DNA of 64,000 bases, from contig QANT01003481.1 of assembly GCA_003254885.1 (NCBI GenBank), positions 50,179-114,178 on the forward strand. The letters run 5' to 3'. Below the pieces are notes generated by a model, which saw only the letters and a list, made by a program, of their open reading frames with translations, was not told the DNA's origin and made no database searches. Position numbers and translations under genes: made by a program. This DNA comes from Purshia tridentata (lineage: Eukaryota > Streptophyta > Magnoliopsida > Rosales > Rosaceae). Every line of letters starts with the position of its first letter. The stretch's first letter is position 1. This document shows, one piece after another, positions 11,701-25,757 of the stretch.

Positions 11701-14700
11701 ATAAGTAAACCCACAACTCCAAACCAGTTTGGAGAAAATGTATATAACATGAAAAGTCTTGATGCCCAAGATATAAGCATCAATGACGGCACTCCAACAT
11801 ACTAGTGCTGCAAAAAAAGATCAAGAACCCTTCCCCATTTAAATAAGGACTACACAATCATAAGAAAAAAAATGGCAAGCTACAAAGGTCGTTTGAAACC
11901 TTTTGTGCAACAATCTGGTATTTATCCAATGCATCCCTTGTGTTGAGAGAAGGTTCTGAGATGTTACTTCCAAGACGTTCAGTTACACCAGGTGAAGGTA
12001 GTGGCTGTGAGGAAACTCCGGATTCCTACAACAAAATAGAAGTATGAGTCAATAGCAAACGATGAAACGTAAGCATTATAAAATCATGTGATCAAAGTTT
12101 CTTCAACCTTTATAGCATCAGATGACTCTACTGAATGCAACTCAGGGGCAGAAGCAGCAGAAGGAAATGAACCAATGACACAATCATTTTCAGAACTATG
12201 CTGGGAAGCACCATCACCCGTCCCAACATGAATTGAGGAAGCACTGAAACATGACACCAAGATTCCAAGCATTTAGCAATTAAAACTCTAAGAAGCACAT
12301 AAAATACAGAACAAAGAACACATACCTAAGATGCAACGGTGAATTGGATTCCATTGCTTCATCCAGCGGACGAGAAACTGCTTCAAATCCTTTGCTTCCA
12401 GGGCCAGGTGAGTAGCCTGTGCTAAGTTGTCCTGTTGCCGAACCGTAGGTGCTAGCAAGACCAGCACTGCCAGATGAAGCTGTAGTACCAGCAGGCTGAG
12501 CATGTGAACTCTGGCTAGATTGGTTTTGCCAGGGAAGCCGAACAAAGTCCTATATTAATAAAGGGGGAGTGTAAGAAGAAAGAAAACACTTAGAATTCTC
12601 CTCAGCACCAGATAATATCTCGGGTAAAAGGTAGCACATTACCTCATAAACTCGTTGTTGAGAAAGGGACAAATGACCAGGTTTAGGGCGGAGGGAATCA
12701 GGCACAACCCCCATAGAACCTTGACAATACATGCTAGCGTCAAAAAAGGTTGCACCAACACCTTCTCTCTTCCTTCTTATTGAAAGTTGTTGAGCTATTT
12801 CCCCATCAATTGTTTGTATTGCCTGAAAAAATTAAACATCAATGAACAACAAATAATTAGGCACCCATTTTGTTTAAAATGGGGAAGATTTTGATTAATT
12901 ACACATTAGGACTGGTTTGTCTAAATTCAATTTCCAAGATACTCCAAGAGCTAAAATTTCTAATAGAACTTGTCAGTTCATATGGAATTCAACAAGTAGT
13001 ATGAATTGAACTGTTGAAAATTAAAAAATGTTAAGGCCAAAAAGCTTCAGTGTATAAATAAAAATAATAACACAACAATAACTGCTACTAGGACCAAACA
13101 CATGGACAAGAAATGTAAGATGGCTGCAACAATTAAAGAACTATACAGAAATTATTCTATCCATGCAGGATTATTGATTATGAAATTTCCATGCTTAAAT
13201 TTGTCCTTATCAGGTATAAATTAAAAAACCTATCCCAAGAATTTTTATTACATAAAATATAGGGGTTCAAGTACAAATTCTCAAATATTCACTCGAACAA
13301 GAAATTGGTAACCATCAAAATCACCATTCTGTACAAAAATCTCCTACATGATCCAAATTATTATTACCAATGTAAAAACTTACTATAGTTGTTGCTTATC
13401 ATTCCACCATGGTAAACTATTACAACAAAAAGTGACTGTAAACATACAATAACATATATACAAAAATAAAGGGCTTTTATTCATCAAAGCAAACCTTATC
13501 AGTAGCAGCCTGTTCAATGACTGCACAGCCAAGATCCAGATTGTCATTAGTAACAAGTTGAACAGCTTGTTCTAGAAGTTCACTTGCAATATTTAAACCC
13601 TGAAGGGAATTTCTCAGCTGACTTGATATTGAACTGCGCAAGGGCTCCTGTTTGCAGAAAAACAAACCATAGTTGAACACCCCAAAAAAAATATATATAT
13701 TTACTGCATACACAGATATAGGGTAAATACACAACCAAAAAAGACAAGGAAAAGAAATTGACTGTAAGAGCCTACCTTGCATGTCACATGAGCTAGACTT
13801 CCTGCCAAACTTGCAACCATCAAGTGAGCTGCATTAAATATTCTTGTCTCATCTGATTCCATGGCATAATCCTACCAACACAAATAATTGAATAGAGATG
13901 TTTATAAATTACTAGATACAAGAAAGTCCTTTAGGTAGATTTTATAGGCTTTCAAACAGACCAGGGTGACAAGTCGAAACAAACATTCCCCAGAATCCGC
14001 ACTACAGAAATATACTTCCCAAACACATCCCATAGCAACATTGCACAGAATTATAACAGAGAAGGATAGAAGGGATGGAATCAGATACATAGACAATTGT
14101 ATTTTGACACCCAACACACAACAGCACATATACTCTCATAGCTTGGTGCTTAACATTTTTTTTTTTTTTTGGCAGGTACTCTTTAACACTATTCCTCATT
14201 ACTTGAATCAGCATATACAAAGTACAAATATAGGAGCTAGACTAGTAACAATTGGGGACAAGAAGACAAATTAAAGTCATCATAGTGCGACAATGGCAAG
14301 ATAAACATGGAGTAAATAAGAGAACACGGAGCCTAAAAGAGCAAATAGCAACATAATTCGAACAAACGGTCACAAGTAGTGAGAATTAACTTCAACAATT
14401 TGAGTTAACTAACCTTTAAAACAAGCTCCTTAGTTGTCTGAGTAGCTATAGAAACACTGCGCTGAACAATACCAGATACAATCTCTTTGATAGCTCTGTC
14501 CATTGCAATTGGAACCACTCTGCAATATATTAAAAGAAAAATGAGCAATTCAACCAAGTACCAGCCAATCAATTAGATAAGAAAGGACTATCATAGAACC
14601 TCTGAAAATGCAGGTGCAAGCCCAAGGCACTGAGCTTCTGGTTGATAATTACATGAGTTCCAATGTTAGGTATCGGTGTGGGAAGCTGCAAATGACCAGA

Positions 14701-17700
14701 TATCCAGCCAAGTAGTGAGGATCAGGGGAGGAAAACACTAACTATAAGAAGGTATTAAAAGGTACTAGACAATTACTAGAACCCCCCTCCCCCCTCCCAA
14801 AAAAAAAAAAAACATGGGTCCGCACCTGACTAACAGAAAATGGTGACTGTGATGGAGTAGCTTGTAACAGTCCTTGAGCAGAAGGGATCTGATCAGACAA
14901 TCCTAAAGCAGCAAGCTTTTCATCCTCCATCAAGGTACCAGATGAAAGATGCAGAGGAGCAGCATACTAAATAGAAATTATATCAAAATGTCAAGGTACA
15001 AACTAGTAAAAAAATAAAAGGTGTCACAACTGGTATTACGCAGCAACAAGGTCTCAAGCAAAATTTGAAAACAAACCTGAGATAGTAGATGTGTATGGCT
15101 CCCAGAATTAGATTGAGAAACCTCAAGTGGTAGCTCAATTTGATTTAGTGGAGACATCATTCCAGATTTTACTTCAGCAACCATCTGTGGTTGGGATGCT
15201 CCAACATCTTTGTTAGAGAAATCAGGATTCCCTTCAATTTCTCTGTTACGATCCTTGAGAAGAGAAGTTGGTGTTATCTCCTTCAAATCCACAGCAAGGT
15301 TTTTGAATAGAACCTGAAATTCCAAAATAATACAGTAGATACACAAGTAAATACAATAACGATGTTATGCCAGGCAAGCTCCAATCAAATAAACATGTAT
15401 AGATACCTCTATGTCAAATTTCAGGTTCATCTTCAAGTTTGGCATTGAATAGATCTCAGCAAGTAATCCAAGAATACCCATTGTCCAGGGATTTGGAGGT
15501 TGATATGCCAGGCTACTTTGGCATGGTTCCAGAACCTGCAACAGGCAAAAAAAAAAAAAATCATAAGATCTCCATGCATCTTAGCCTAGAGAAAAAGAAA
15601 GCTTAGCATAAGGAAATAACTATACCTTTGAAGTAAAGGGTATAACTGCAATCATCAACCCTTTCTCATATGCCTGTAGAGAGAGATAGGGAGGAAGGGA
15701 GAGATTAGTATAAACCAAACGGCAACCATTTAGTTGGTAGCATAAGACTCTATACTCTCACAAGGAAAAACCATATCCAAGAGAACAAAATAGGTCAAAC
15801 TAACACCTCTATTATCAAGGATTTGGGATCTATTTCACGAGCCCTTAAGACTTGATTCCTTCCAATTGTAAGCTTCCCAAGCCAGCTACCTAAATTTTTT
15901 AACAGCGAACGCTCTTCTGAGCTTGATTTGATAAGCTCCGATCCAAGAAGAACCTGAGAGAATGCACATACATTTGAAATACTGACACATTTTTATTTTC
16001 AAATGCACAAATAATAAACAAATAAGAAAAGGAAACCTTGCAGTTCTCATAAGTGGCTTGAACAATCTCCTTGTTCAATGCCTTTGAATTAACTTTGTCC
16101 AGAAATTTCAGGTACAAGTCATGAAAATTTGGCTCGATGCTTGCCCTGCCAAGAGGGTAGGTGGATCATAAAATGTTAGGACAATAATCAAAAGAAAGGT
16201 GCCACAATCAACATGATATGGTTTGGTAAGTATATCACAACATAAAATCATAAACAATATACAAAAATCTTTCTATAAACATGTATCATTAACATCAAAG
16301 TAAAGTTCTCACCTTTTCATAACCATATACTGTGCAAACCAAGGATAGTACTGGTCTTTCAGTATTTCAGTAAACTCTTTTGACTTAACTTCAAGATTAG
16401 CAACTGAAATATTATTAATTATAAATGATATCTTGTCCTGAACCTCTGATGCTGGAGCCTGTAAAAGAAAAAGGACAAAGATAAGCATTAAACTAACAAA
16501 AACACCTAACATAAACAAGCCAGGTATTTAGCCCGGAAACTTCAAAATATTAAAATAACATCAGCCTCAGAATTAAGAATTCCTCAAAAACACAGAATAT
16601 AAAAAACTTAAAAACTCTCTCTCAAAACCATCTAGCACTACAAACTAATTTAAGCACCAAAACTACAAGAGTAAAAAATGTAGCCATCTTTGATGCTCCT
16701 TCCATCAAAGCAAAGACAGGCAAATCACAAAAACTCACAAAACTACCAAAACCATCACCACCACCATTATGCAGAGTGTAAGGGCCGGTAAAGGGAACAG
16801 AAGTAAGGCAACTTGTTAACACAAAGAAGGAGTCAAACACATAAGCAATTGCCCAAAAGATCATCTTGTTTCTAAGGATATGGAAGCATTCCAAGAACTA
16901 CTCACTCAATAAAATGCATTATATACCTTGAACCCCAAAAATCAGACATATTAGCTACTGGGATGTCTCTCACATCAAGCTCACATAAGCCAATCAGTTT
17001 ATAAGGGCAATTATCAACAATAATATCCAGAAAGGGCAAAGAGAAAAAGAAAACAAATGCCAAGACTGACATGGGATATTATCAGTAAGAAATACAAACA
17101 TCCTCACACTCTGGGGCCCTCACAAATTGATAATTATATAAACAATCTGTTTCTTTCATTTTTTTATAAGATAAACAACCTATTTCTGATGCATACTAGT
17201 GGCAAAGTTCACTTATCCAAATACAACACTCACCAAGCATGAACTAAGATCAATCAAATATTTCAATGATGTTTGTGGATCAGATACAGTTAGCACCTAA
17301 GACTCAATAAACTGGGTAAGGTAGAGACTGTGTTCTGATCACAACGAAGTATAAGAAATCCGGACTGCAAAGTGCATATCCACAACAACATAGCATGCCC
17401 ATTTAGTGTAAGTCTATCTAATGGCTGCAGAGCATGTCGGTGAAATATATATATATAAAATTTCAACATGTACAAGCCCAAACCATCTTGCCTATAAGAT
17501 GGAACACAGTACCTCAATAGGAGTTTCTCTCTTCTCAGCAGCAGCAACTAATGTCTCGATGTTCAAAGCAGAGCCAAACCCTGTATCAGTATTGTAGAAA
17601 CAGACATCAGATACTTATCTATTTAGGAAAAAAGACGATGGCTTGGTGAAGAAATTGAAAATTACTGGTAGAAGTAACTCCTCGTGAAGGACGAACAAAA

Positions 17701-20700
17701 CCAGGGGAAGAGGAAGCCAACATTGCTGGAGCACTAACTGTGTTTTGTAACTGCAATTTTACAAGAAAATGAAGGGGGATCAAAATTTCTTAATACATGG
17801 AGCTGGTAGCATATAGTCACAAAACAAACCCCCAGCCCAAAAAAAAAAAGTTCAGCAGGCATGCCTTCTGAATGCTAGGAGCATCGCCAGCAGGAACAAC
17901 TGAAGGTTGCACAGCAGAAGATAAAGGAGGTTTCAGGTCATTAGATGTAGAAGCTTTATGACGGTCATCAAGAGAACTCTCATGTCGTTGAAGCTGCAGA
18001 GGAGAAGAAAGTTGCTGCCCAGTATGTAAGATGCTAGAACCATTTAACTGCAACGATGATTCAACAAATAAGCATAAAAGGCAACAATAGCTCAGATCAA
18101 TCATAATAATTGAAATAACCAGCATAGTTAAGTTCTATATATCCAGACCTAATACATGATATTTACTTCAAAAGAATTAGAATATTGTAATAAAAAAGAA
18201 CTACAAAAGCAACGGCATACCACACATAATCCTGAGTGTAGGAGACAATATAGTAATATAAAGGCATTAAAGCATCCAGTATGATTTCTATCTGATTTTA
18301 CATCCAATGAGCCTAAAAAAAGTGGTTCTATAAGCTTCAAAGGGCAACTCCATTACATTGGTCTGGGATATCCTTAGTGGAAAAGGTAAACAGTACCCAT
18401 GAAATGCAGGTTGATCAGGTATGTGATGTCATTTGTTGAAGTCTCATGGATCAATGTTTGAGTGATGTCACATAAGCATATGGAGGAAGGATCATAGTGA
18501 AAACTCAAATTCTAGAATAGTAATACTTGTAAAACAAAATGAAAAAACAGGATTGAATGAGATCTATATAGCATGCAGGAAGGAAATAAAAGGATGCACA
18601 AATTATTCACTGCTATATGCAATGATTGAAAATTTTAAAAAAGAAGAACATGGATGTGTAAAAGGTTTGGGTCTCACAATGGTAAAAAGTCCTAACTTTC
18701 ATGAGTAGAGAGAAAAAATATGCTTTTCCTTATTACAGGAAAAGCTTATAATACGCTTTGCAATTATCCTTCTCATATTGATTTGTTGACAAATATGAAT
18801 AAATGACACAAGACAAGAATCAGACTACACCCCTTACCTCAACATTTCCTGAGGTAGCTTGACTGGGACCATGGTGATGAACAGCAGAAGCATGGTTGCT
18901 TCCATCTGAGTCTGAATGGCCAGATGAAATCCTGGCAAGAGCCTGTTCAATGAACGCCACAAGCTCTGAATGAGTACTACGCAGATGGGATATTTGAAGA
19001 ATATGATTGCAATACTGTGGCCACTCAATCAGACGATCAACAAACTGCTCCAAAGCCTTAGTTCCAAACACAAACATCTGCAAGTAGAGAGACCATCAGC
19101 AATATCATTGATATGGAAACATAATGAAAGAAGTTCATAATGGTGATACAAACTTTTGAATCCGCAGGTTTGCGCAATGCATCTAGCACACCACGCAGAG
19201 CAATCCCAAGAGTCAGATGAGTTACAAGCTGGTGCTTGATGACAGAGCCTGAAATATGATTGTGGAACATCACATATGGAAAAATAGAAGTAAATATCTA
19301 TTTAGATATATAACAGTTCCAATGAAGTAAGAAACTTACATTTACACAAAAAAAAAAAAAAAANAAAAAAAAAAAAAAAAATGAAACATGCATCTCTAGA
19401 GCAAATTACAGCAATTTAATTCTTTCATGCTAAGAAGAAGCATATTCACAGCAATTTCATAAAAAGGCACAGACATGGAATATGACAAGAATTTCATATA
19501 TTGCAAATAACTCAAAATCTTTGAGTTCTTCTACACACACACACCCAAATGAACACTTAAAATGACCAAAACTCATTTATTTTATTCATTAACAGTGAAT
19601 ACTCTAGACATGGCAAATAACTACTATCAACTTGACCATACAATTATAAAACTGTTGATATCAAAGAAGTCTATACATAACTGCTTCTCATGTTTCCTCC
19701 CTAGCTACACTTGACATAAGAATATAATATATATGATCCCCCCTACCCACATAGAAGTAATAATCATGATTAATTACACCGAACTTCTGTTTTACATGTA
19801 ATTACGAAGGACAAACTAAAGTTCTTGGACAAAAGCTAGACATATGATTTGGACTCAGGAGTCAATAACAGCAATCTTAAACCAAATCTCACCAAAGAGA
19901 ACTGCAGCAATTTTGAGCTGTCTTTCAGGGTACTTGGGAAAGAATCTGTACTCTTCAAACAAATTAGCAATCATGCACTCAAAAATGGACTGTTCCCTGT
20001 CAATTCATGTAGCAAAGACCATAGTTAATTCTCAATTTAAAAGTAGCAAGTGAAAGCCAACCCATTCTAAAGCAATCGCTCAATAAACTTCTAAATCATG
20101 TAAAAAGTTTGAATTCAAGATATTTTTATATCAATATTAAATTAGATAATGAATTTATCAAAAAGCAATTCGACTCCTCACAGATGGGGTGGGGCAGGAG
20201 CAAAAAATAGATCATTCATGTATTCAGTTGAAGGAGGTAAAGACATAATACAAAATGTACAAACTCAAAGATTTGTTATTAGATTTTTAGAAAGTGAAAG
20301 GTGACTTTGACCAAGAAAATCCCAGCATCACATGCACTTCAACTATTGAAATACAGAAGATCTCCAACCTTCTTCACTAGAACAAGTTAAAATAGATACT
20401 TGTAAGCCTTCAAAACATGAGAAGGTAACTCTGAGAGAAGAAGATAGGAAGTAATATAAAGTAACCAGATGCAAGAGTTTTCACGGGCATACCTTTTTAC
20501 AGAAGATTCCTTGAATCGGGCAAGCATTTGGACCATTGAATCAATAGTCAACTGACCAGAAAACATTTGATGGAAGTATGAGTTTGCTTCAGCTTCAATA
20601 TCATCTGCATATCCATCAGTTGATGCCTCTGTGGTCCCACCATTCTGCAGCCTTGGATTAGAATCCATAATTGTTACGGACAGCTTTTCCATCTCCTCAG

Positions 20701-23700
20701 TAAGTTGGCTAGAGGTAATCAAGCCAACATGAGCTTTAAGAACCTGAATCAACATACACATCATGAAATTCTGTATAATAGATGGTGAAGCTCAGCATGA
20801 TACAAAACGAAATTGCATGCCAAATTGTAGAACCTTCGAGAAGGTAGCAGTACTGTCCACATAAAGATTTGAGACAGCACCAGAATGTTGGAAAGGTCTG
20901 GTGGAGAAATCATGTGATCCACCAAATTGAATCTCTTTCAAGAACTTGAGGCACTCCTGAAAATTGCATTACGCTTATAAGCAGGTGTATGCATGATTCT
21001 ATAATGTATCAAAATACAATCAAAATACAATTATATAAGCAGCACAAAAACTTGGCATTCTAATTTGTTGTCTACTAACTTTACAGCAGGGGATGGGGGC
21101 CAAAACTATATTACCTCAAAGAAAGTATCTTTATAGGTATTCAAATTATTACTCAACCACTTCTCAAGGTCTACAAGCTCTTTTCTGGAAGCAAGGGCCG
21201 CCAATCTAATGCTAAAAGGGGAAGGAATCATCTCTAAGACCGATGATAGAATCTACAAACAAATAAAAACGTGATTACCAAACACACCAAGAAATGAAAT
21301 AGCAATCCACCAGAACAACACAACAGGCACTTTCCTGCTTTCCAGAATATACGAAAACAAGTTCAATGGACAACCAGTAAGGAGAACATTCACAAGTTAT
21401 CGAAACTTACCTTTAGCTCTTGACAGATATCCAATATTCTAGTCATACTGTCTGGATCACTATTTTGAGCATCCACAAATCCCCGCAGCACCAGGGAGGT
21501 GTTAATATGCCAGAGGTGGATGATCATGCCATTGCTCATGGCATTTTTTACTATCATGGGGAAAACAGCAAAAGACACTTCGTACTGCAGCAGGTTGTAT
21601 GCAGTCTGAAAGGACAAATGGAAACTCATCAGCCAAAAGAAATTTCAAGAAGAAAACAATGGTTTAAAACATCAACACGCAAATAAACTTAGAAAGATAC
21701 ATTTATATGTGCCATCCCAAGAAGCAGAACTTCAGGACAGTGTTTAAGAGGATACTCAAGCATTGATCGAACAGCAAGAGCATGACCCCTCTCAGCTAGT
21801 TGGCATAGTACATCCAAAAGGTCAAGACACAACCATGCATGATTTGCATGTCCAAGTTGAAGCTTATGGCCATGTACCGCATCAATATAGGCCTGAAAGG
21901 ATGAAAGGTAATTCATAACAGTCATATACATATAACATGAAAAAACACAGATAAGCTGGATAAATATAGAACCGTACCAGCTGCCGAACAGAATGGGCAA
22001 AGGTAAATACTTCAGGTGGTGCTGAAACAGCATGTTTAAGAAAAGATAGCTGACTCTCAGTATTCTTCCAAACAGACCCACAGATGGCATGGAGGGGGAA
22101 TGGCTCCTGCACATTTCAAGTCCAGAGAGTGGGAATTAATATGGATGAACATCACAGTTTGCAGATTAATAATCTCAAAATCTTGGAAGACAAAACATAC
22201 CTGACAGACATGCTGATATACAGACATGAAAAAAGAGAATGCTTCCTGATTAGGAATGTAGAATCCCTCGTGATCCAAATTTTCAATCACCCGTATCCAA
22301 TTGGTATCCGGAGCCTGTATTCAGCATACATACTTAGTGAGAGAAAAAGTATGCACTTACCTATTACTACGTCACAAACTAACAACTCATAAGAAAACTG
22401 TAAGAAATTAGAAGCAAACTCACAAGTTGCTTGATGGTATCCACAAGGACATCAATATTCCAAGTGTTCAACATAGGTAGATCAGATGAAGTGTTGTAAC
22501 CAAGCGCCAAACGGAAGGTTGAAAATGTATTCTGACTGTCCTCAAGACCAGCATTAGTACAGGCAATCGTGCCAAGTATTTTTGAGATAGTAATCTCAGT
22601 GAGTGGTAAGAAAAGAGATAAAATCTCTTTGCACTGAGATGAATCAACTGTGCAACCATAACCTAATTCCTTCATAATATCTCCCATGCTCATTTCCTTC
22701 TCCATTTCTGCTAAAATAGCATCAAAATCATTTTCTCCACTTTCATGGAACAAACAGACATTCCTGCAGCAAAAGGCAAAGGCTATTGAGCACAGAATGC
22801 ATTTCGACATGACAACGGGATAAAAAAGGCAAGTAACCTCATGTCAAGTAATTCTATCAGAAGACAACTAGAAAAAAACAATACCTCAAAAAATTGGCCT
22901 CACGAAGATCATCTGAAAGCAATGGAGCTATAACATAAAAGCTGTCATCTTTCAGCTGCAGTAAAGACAACATCTGCATAAAAGAATCTACATGCTTGGA
23001 AAGGCCTTCAGACCGTTGGAGGAACATAACAATGTTCTGAATTTGCTCAGAAGAAGAATTCACAGCAACAGGATTTTCACACAATTTCTCAATCTGAGCC
23101 ATGCAGAAGTTCTTGCCTGGAAACAAAAAGGATTAAATTCTATGTTGAAATGGGCAACAAAAGTAGATGATAGTAACAGCACAACAAACAAGCAAAAAAT
23201 TTGTGGGGAAAAAATTCTTCAAACCAACAGTCCACCATCATTTAATAACTAAAACTTACCACAAATCCTGGTGTCTAGGTTTTCAGAATCTGACAACGCA
23301 AGACCAACGCCAATTTTCTCAGATACAGACAGGTGTAATGCATTAGAGAAATTCTCTAGAATTCCTTCATTGATCTCTGTATTTCTTAGCGACTCACAAA
23401 ACACCGAGCTGAAATTTGGACTGTCAAGGAGACATTTAAAGACTGAGGCAAGAACCCGTTCCAGTGCCACATTTTTTAAGTCCGTTCTCTGATGATTGAG
23501 ATGATCCAGGCAGGTTTGGAGCAGCAAAATGCTTCCCTCAACTCCATATTCAATAAACTACCATGAAACCACAGACTTTATCAGAAAATCCCGTGAAATG
23601 CACAATTTATATAAATTCAAAAAAGCCTCATTCCAACCTACTTGTCATCAGCCACATTTGATATTTCCCTATCCTATAAAAAGACCATAATTTAATAATT

Positions 23701-24422
23701 CACGATTACAAATTTTTAAGTTTTTCCCTCAGCTAGACTTTCAATTGGCCATGTTTAAGAACTACATATACCGCAAGACTGTACTAGCTAATAAAACAGA
23801 GTTTACGCAAAATTAATAGTTCCTTATGTATTGTGCATTGCCAACCCAGCACTCAACCGCAAACATGAATATCTTAATGCATATTTCATATTGACCCTAC
23901 TTCCACCTTCTCTGCTTGAGATACAACGAGTACTACAAAATTCTAACAAAAAAAGACGTGGCAGTTTATGTGGCACAGCCATGTCAGTTCAAAACAAACC
24001 AGCAGAAGCATCGCATGCTGACTCACACTGCCACATAAGTTCGTAAACCAAATTTTGTACAACACTCCGTAAAGTAAGCACTGTCCTTTGATCCGTCCAT
24101 GTCTTCAAACTCGAAGACAGTGATTAAACACAACGCACGCGTTGGTTCATATCTACATTAGGTTGTTTTTCTACTTCTATTAGTCACTTCAATCAATTCT
24201 CGGTTTGTCTAAAATCAACCAAAATTCCCAAAAATAATAGAATAAATCAGGCTTCCGAAGGAAGAGTATAGCAAGCAAACAAGGTGAATTAAAAACACAA
24301 AAAGCAAAAGCGAGAGAGAGTACCTGAGAAAGCTCTCGGAGAACAGAGTCGGAGTTGGAATCGTTGAGGCTTTGGAGGAGGAACCGAATCTGGTTCGCAG
24401 TGATCGGTGAAAACTTCAGCAT
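5758..24422 (-). CDS. NOT1: CCR4-NOT transcription complex subunit 1 (NOT1), 51 coding exons
   Basis: NOT1 is the scaffold of the CCR4-NOT complex, which deadenylates mRNA in the cytoplasm and also influences transcription. Exons, 5' to 3': 24422-24324, 23557-23260, 23116-22885, 22763-22424, 22314-22201, 22106-21978, 21892-21701, 21605-21411, 21252-21115, 20956-20834, 20743-20493, 19996-19893, 19248-19154, 19077-18838, 18047-17865, 17750-17666, 17580-17513, 16458-16313, 16145-16037, 15953-15807, 15673-15626, 15535-15407, 15313-15077, 14966-14826, 14685-14600, 14519-14414, 13871-13776, 13647-13495, 12822-12643, 12549-12326, 12243-12108, 12025-11900, 11425-11381, 11146-11069, 10878-10762, 10426-10300, 10220-10120, 10051-9914, 9819-9736, 9583-9437, 9350-9219, 9144-9097, 9007-8861, 8766-8705, 8170-8017, 7914-7723, 7635-7531, 7338-7204, 6844-6611, 6113-6012, 5907-5758. 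The sum is 7248 nt, 2415 aa, close to plant NOT1 length. Order: N-terminal HEAT-like helices (about 1-850), Ser/Gln-rich linker (850-960), CAF1-binding MIF4G-type domain (about 963-1160), CNOT9-binding/DUF3819 region (about 1285-1435), low-complexity linker (1490-1650), and the NOT1 C-terminal NOT2/NOT3-docking domain (about 1885-2370), containing [16 protein letters not shown]. Two introns are abnormal: intron 15 begins with GC, and intron 41 lacks an AG at the expected acceptor. Confidence 0.96.
9097..9146 (-). other. NOT1: NOT1 exon 42 with disrupted 3' splice site
   Basis: Frame and family pattern place the exon 42 start at 9144, encoding [16 protein letters not shown]. The two bases just before it on the minus strand are TG, not AG. 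The intron (9218 down to 9145) contains no AG dinucleotide at all. Removing one base (the T at 9146 on the minus strand) would give ACAG directly before the exon, so a one-base insertion in the acceptor, real or a base-calling error, explains it. Fallback acceptors inside the exon (exon then starting at 9129 or 9126) stay in frame and would delete 5 or 6 residues. Confidence 0.75.
19348..19381. other. Poly-A run with one undetermined base
   Basis: A homopolymer A tract with an N at 19364, inside NOT1 intron 12. It marks an unresolved length of a simple repeat and does not touch coding sequence. Confidence 0.95.
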
Positions 24423-24680
24423 CGCGAAGAAGACGGAGGGAGTGGGAGAGCGCTAGGGTTTGGTGCGAGAGAGAGATTGGGAAGCAGAGGGTTGAGGTAA
24501 GCGAGATTTTGGCGAGAAAATAGGGTATTTAGGAGATTTTGGAGAATCGACGACAAAAGCGAAAGGGGAAAACTTGGCGTCTGATCTGAATATATGAGTG
24601 TGTGTTATAGTGGTAGCCCACATCATGGGTCCTCGCGCTAAATTCAACTCAATCACCCGCGGGTTCTTTATACCGGTTAC
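24423..24680 (-). promoter_or_regulatory. NOT1 5' leader and promoter-proximal region
   Basis: Upstream of the NOT1 ATG the minus strand has a purine/pyrimidine-skewed leader, then a TGGGCT motif (site II-like, plus-strand positions 24615-24620) and a TATAAAG (24666-24672). Site II motifs are common in promoters of plant housekeeping genes. Which of these, if any, sets the start site cannot be told from sequence. Confidence 0.35.
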
Positions 24681-25076
24681 CGACTAATGTTGTGCATTTG
24701 GGAAAAAAAATAAAAATTCGGTTTTCGGCTTTTTTTCCTTATGAGCAAGTTAGTCGTTATTTTGTTGGCCAATTATAATAGTATATATTGATTTAAGGGT
24801 TAACTTTGCAAATTTAGTACTTCCGTTTAATATTAAAATCTATTTCTAATGGGCTTAGCCTTAGACTTTGATACCATATCTTGAGAATATTTTATTATTC
24901 TCGTCCATAGCGAATTAGGGCCACAATATGCCTGTAAACTAAGGTGTACCCTGTGAAAGGGTAAAATTCCATCAAGAAGGTATAAGTAGACATCTCAAAC
25001 ATAAGCCCTTAGCCACCTATCTTTAGCATCCGAACGTCATATCCCATGTTTTTATGGATTCTTTCTTTGTTACTAA

Positions 25077-25380
25077 GGTCTCATTTGGTGTCTAGGATTG
25101 GATTGGAAAGATAAATAGTAAATTTATGTGTATTTAAGGAAAAAGATATAGTGTTTTTCTAACTTAAACGAAGAAAAAAGAAAAAATATGGCTTAGCTAC
25201 AAGGAAAATGTTATCTTTACTAATCCCCACCATTTTGAGGGGATTGGAAAGGATAATTTTTCTTCATAATTTATCTATTTTATTCACATCTTCTTTCTTC
25301 AACTTATAAATTTCTTCTTCAAATACACATAAATTTGCTACTTATCCTTTCCAATCCAATCATAGACACCAAACGAGGCC
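25077..25380. repeat. MITE-like element, family A, copy 2
   Basis: The terminal inverted repeats start GGTCTCATTTGGTGTC and end GACACCAAACGAGGCC, extending about 50 bp inward with few mismatches. Flanks are TAA (25074-25076) and TAG (25381-25383), compatible with a decayed 3-bp TWA target duplication as in PIF/Harbinger-type elements. The interior matches copy 1 (1732-2052) in reverse orientation, including a shared CCCCTCAAAAT/GTGGGGATTAGTAAA core. Length is 304 bp and there is no coding capacity. Confidence 0.85.
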
Positions 25381-25757
25381 TAGTTTTCTTAATTTTTAGT
25401 ACCAAACAAACAAAATTTAAGTGAACTATTGAAGTTATCCGATTTCGATTTTGATATTTAAAATAATTGGTTTTCATTCCGAAACAATAATTTGTTTAAA
25501 CTCACAAGTTTACTCAAAAATTTTATATTTTGTTTTAAATTTTATTTTAAACAATAATTCAAATAAATAAAAAACTTAATTTCAAACCCTTAAACATTTG
25601 TAAGCCTTCATTTCTTTAACAATTAAACATGAAAATGAAAATTGAAATTAATTTTATAAATCCTATTAAACTGTCTTTCACTTTTCCAACAAATTTTAGT
25701 CAAAGACAAACAATTTTACCATTTTCCAATTACTAACAAATAAAAATTAAGTCCATT

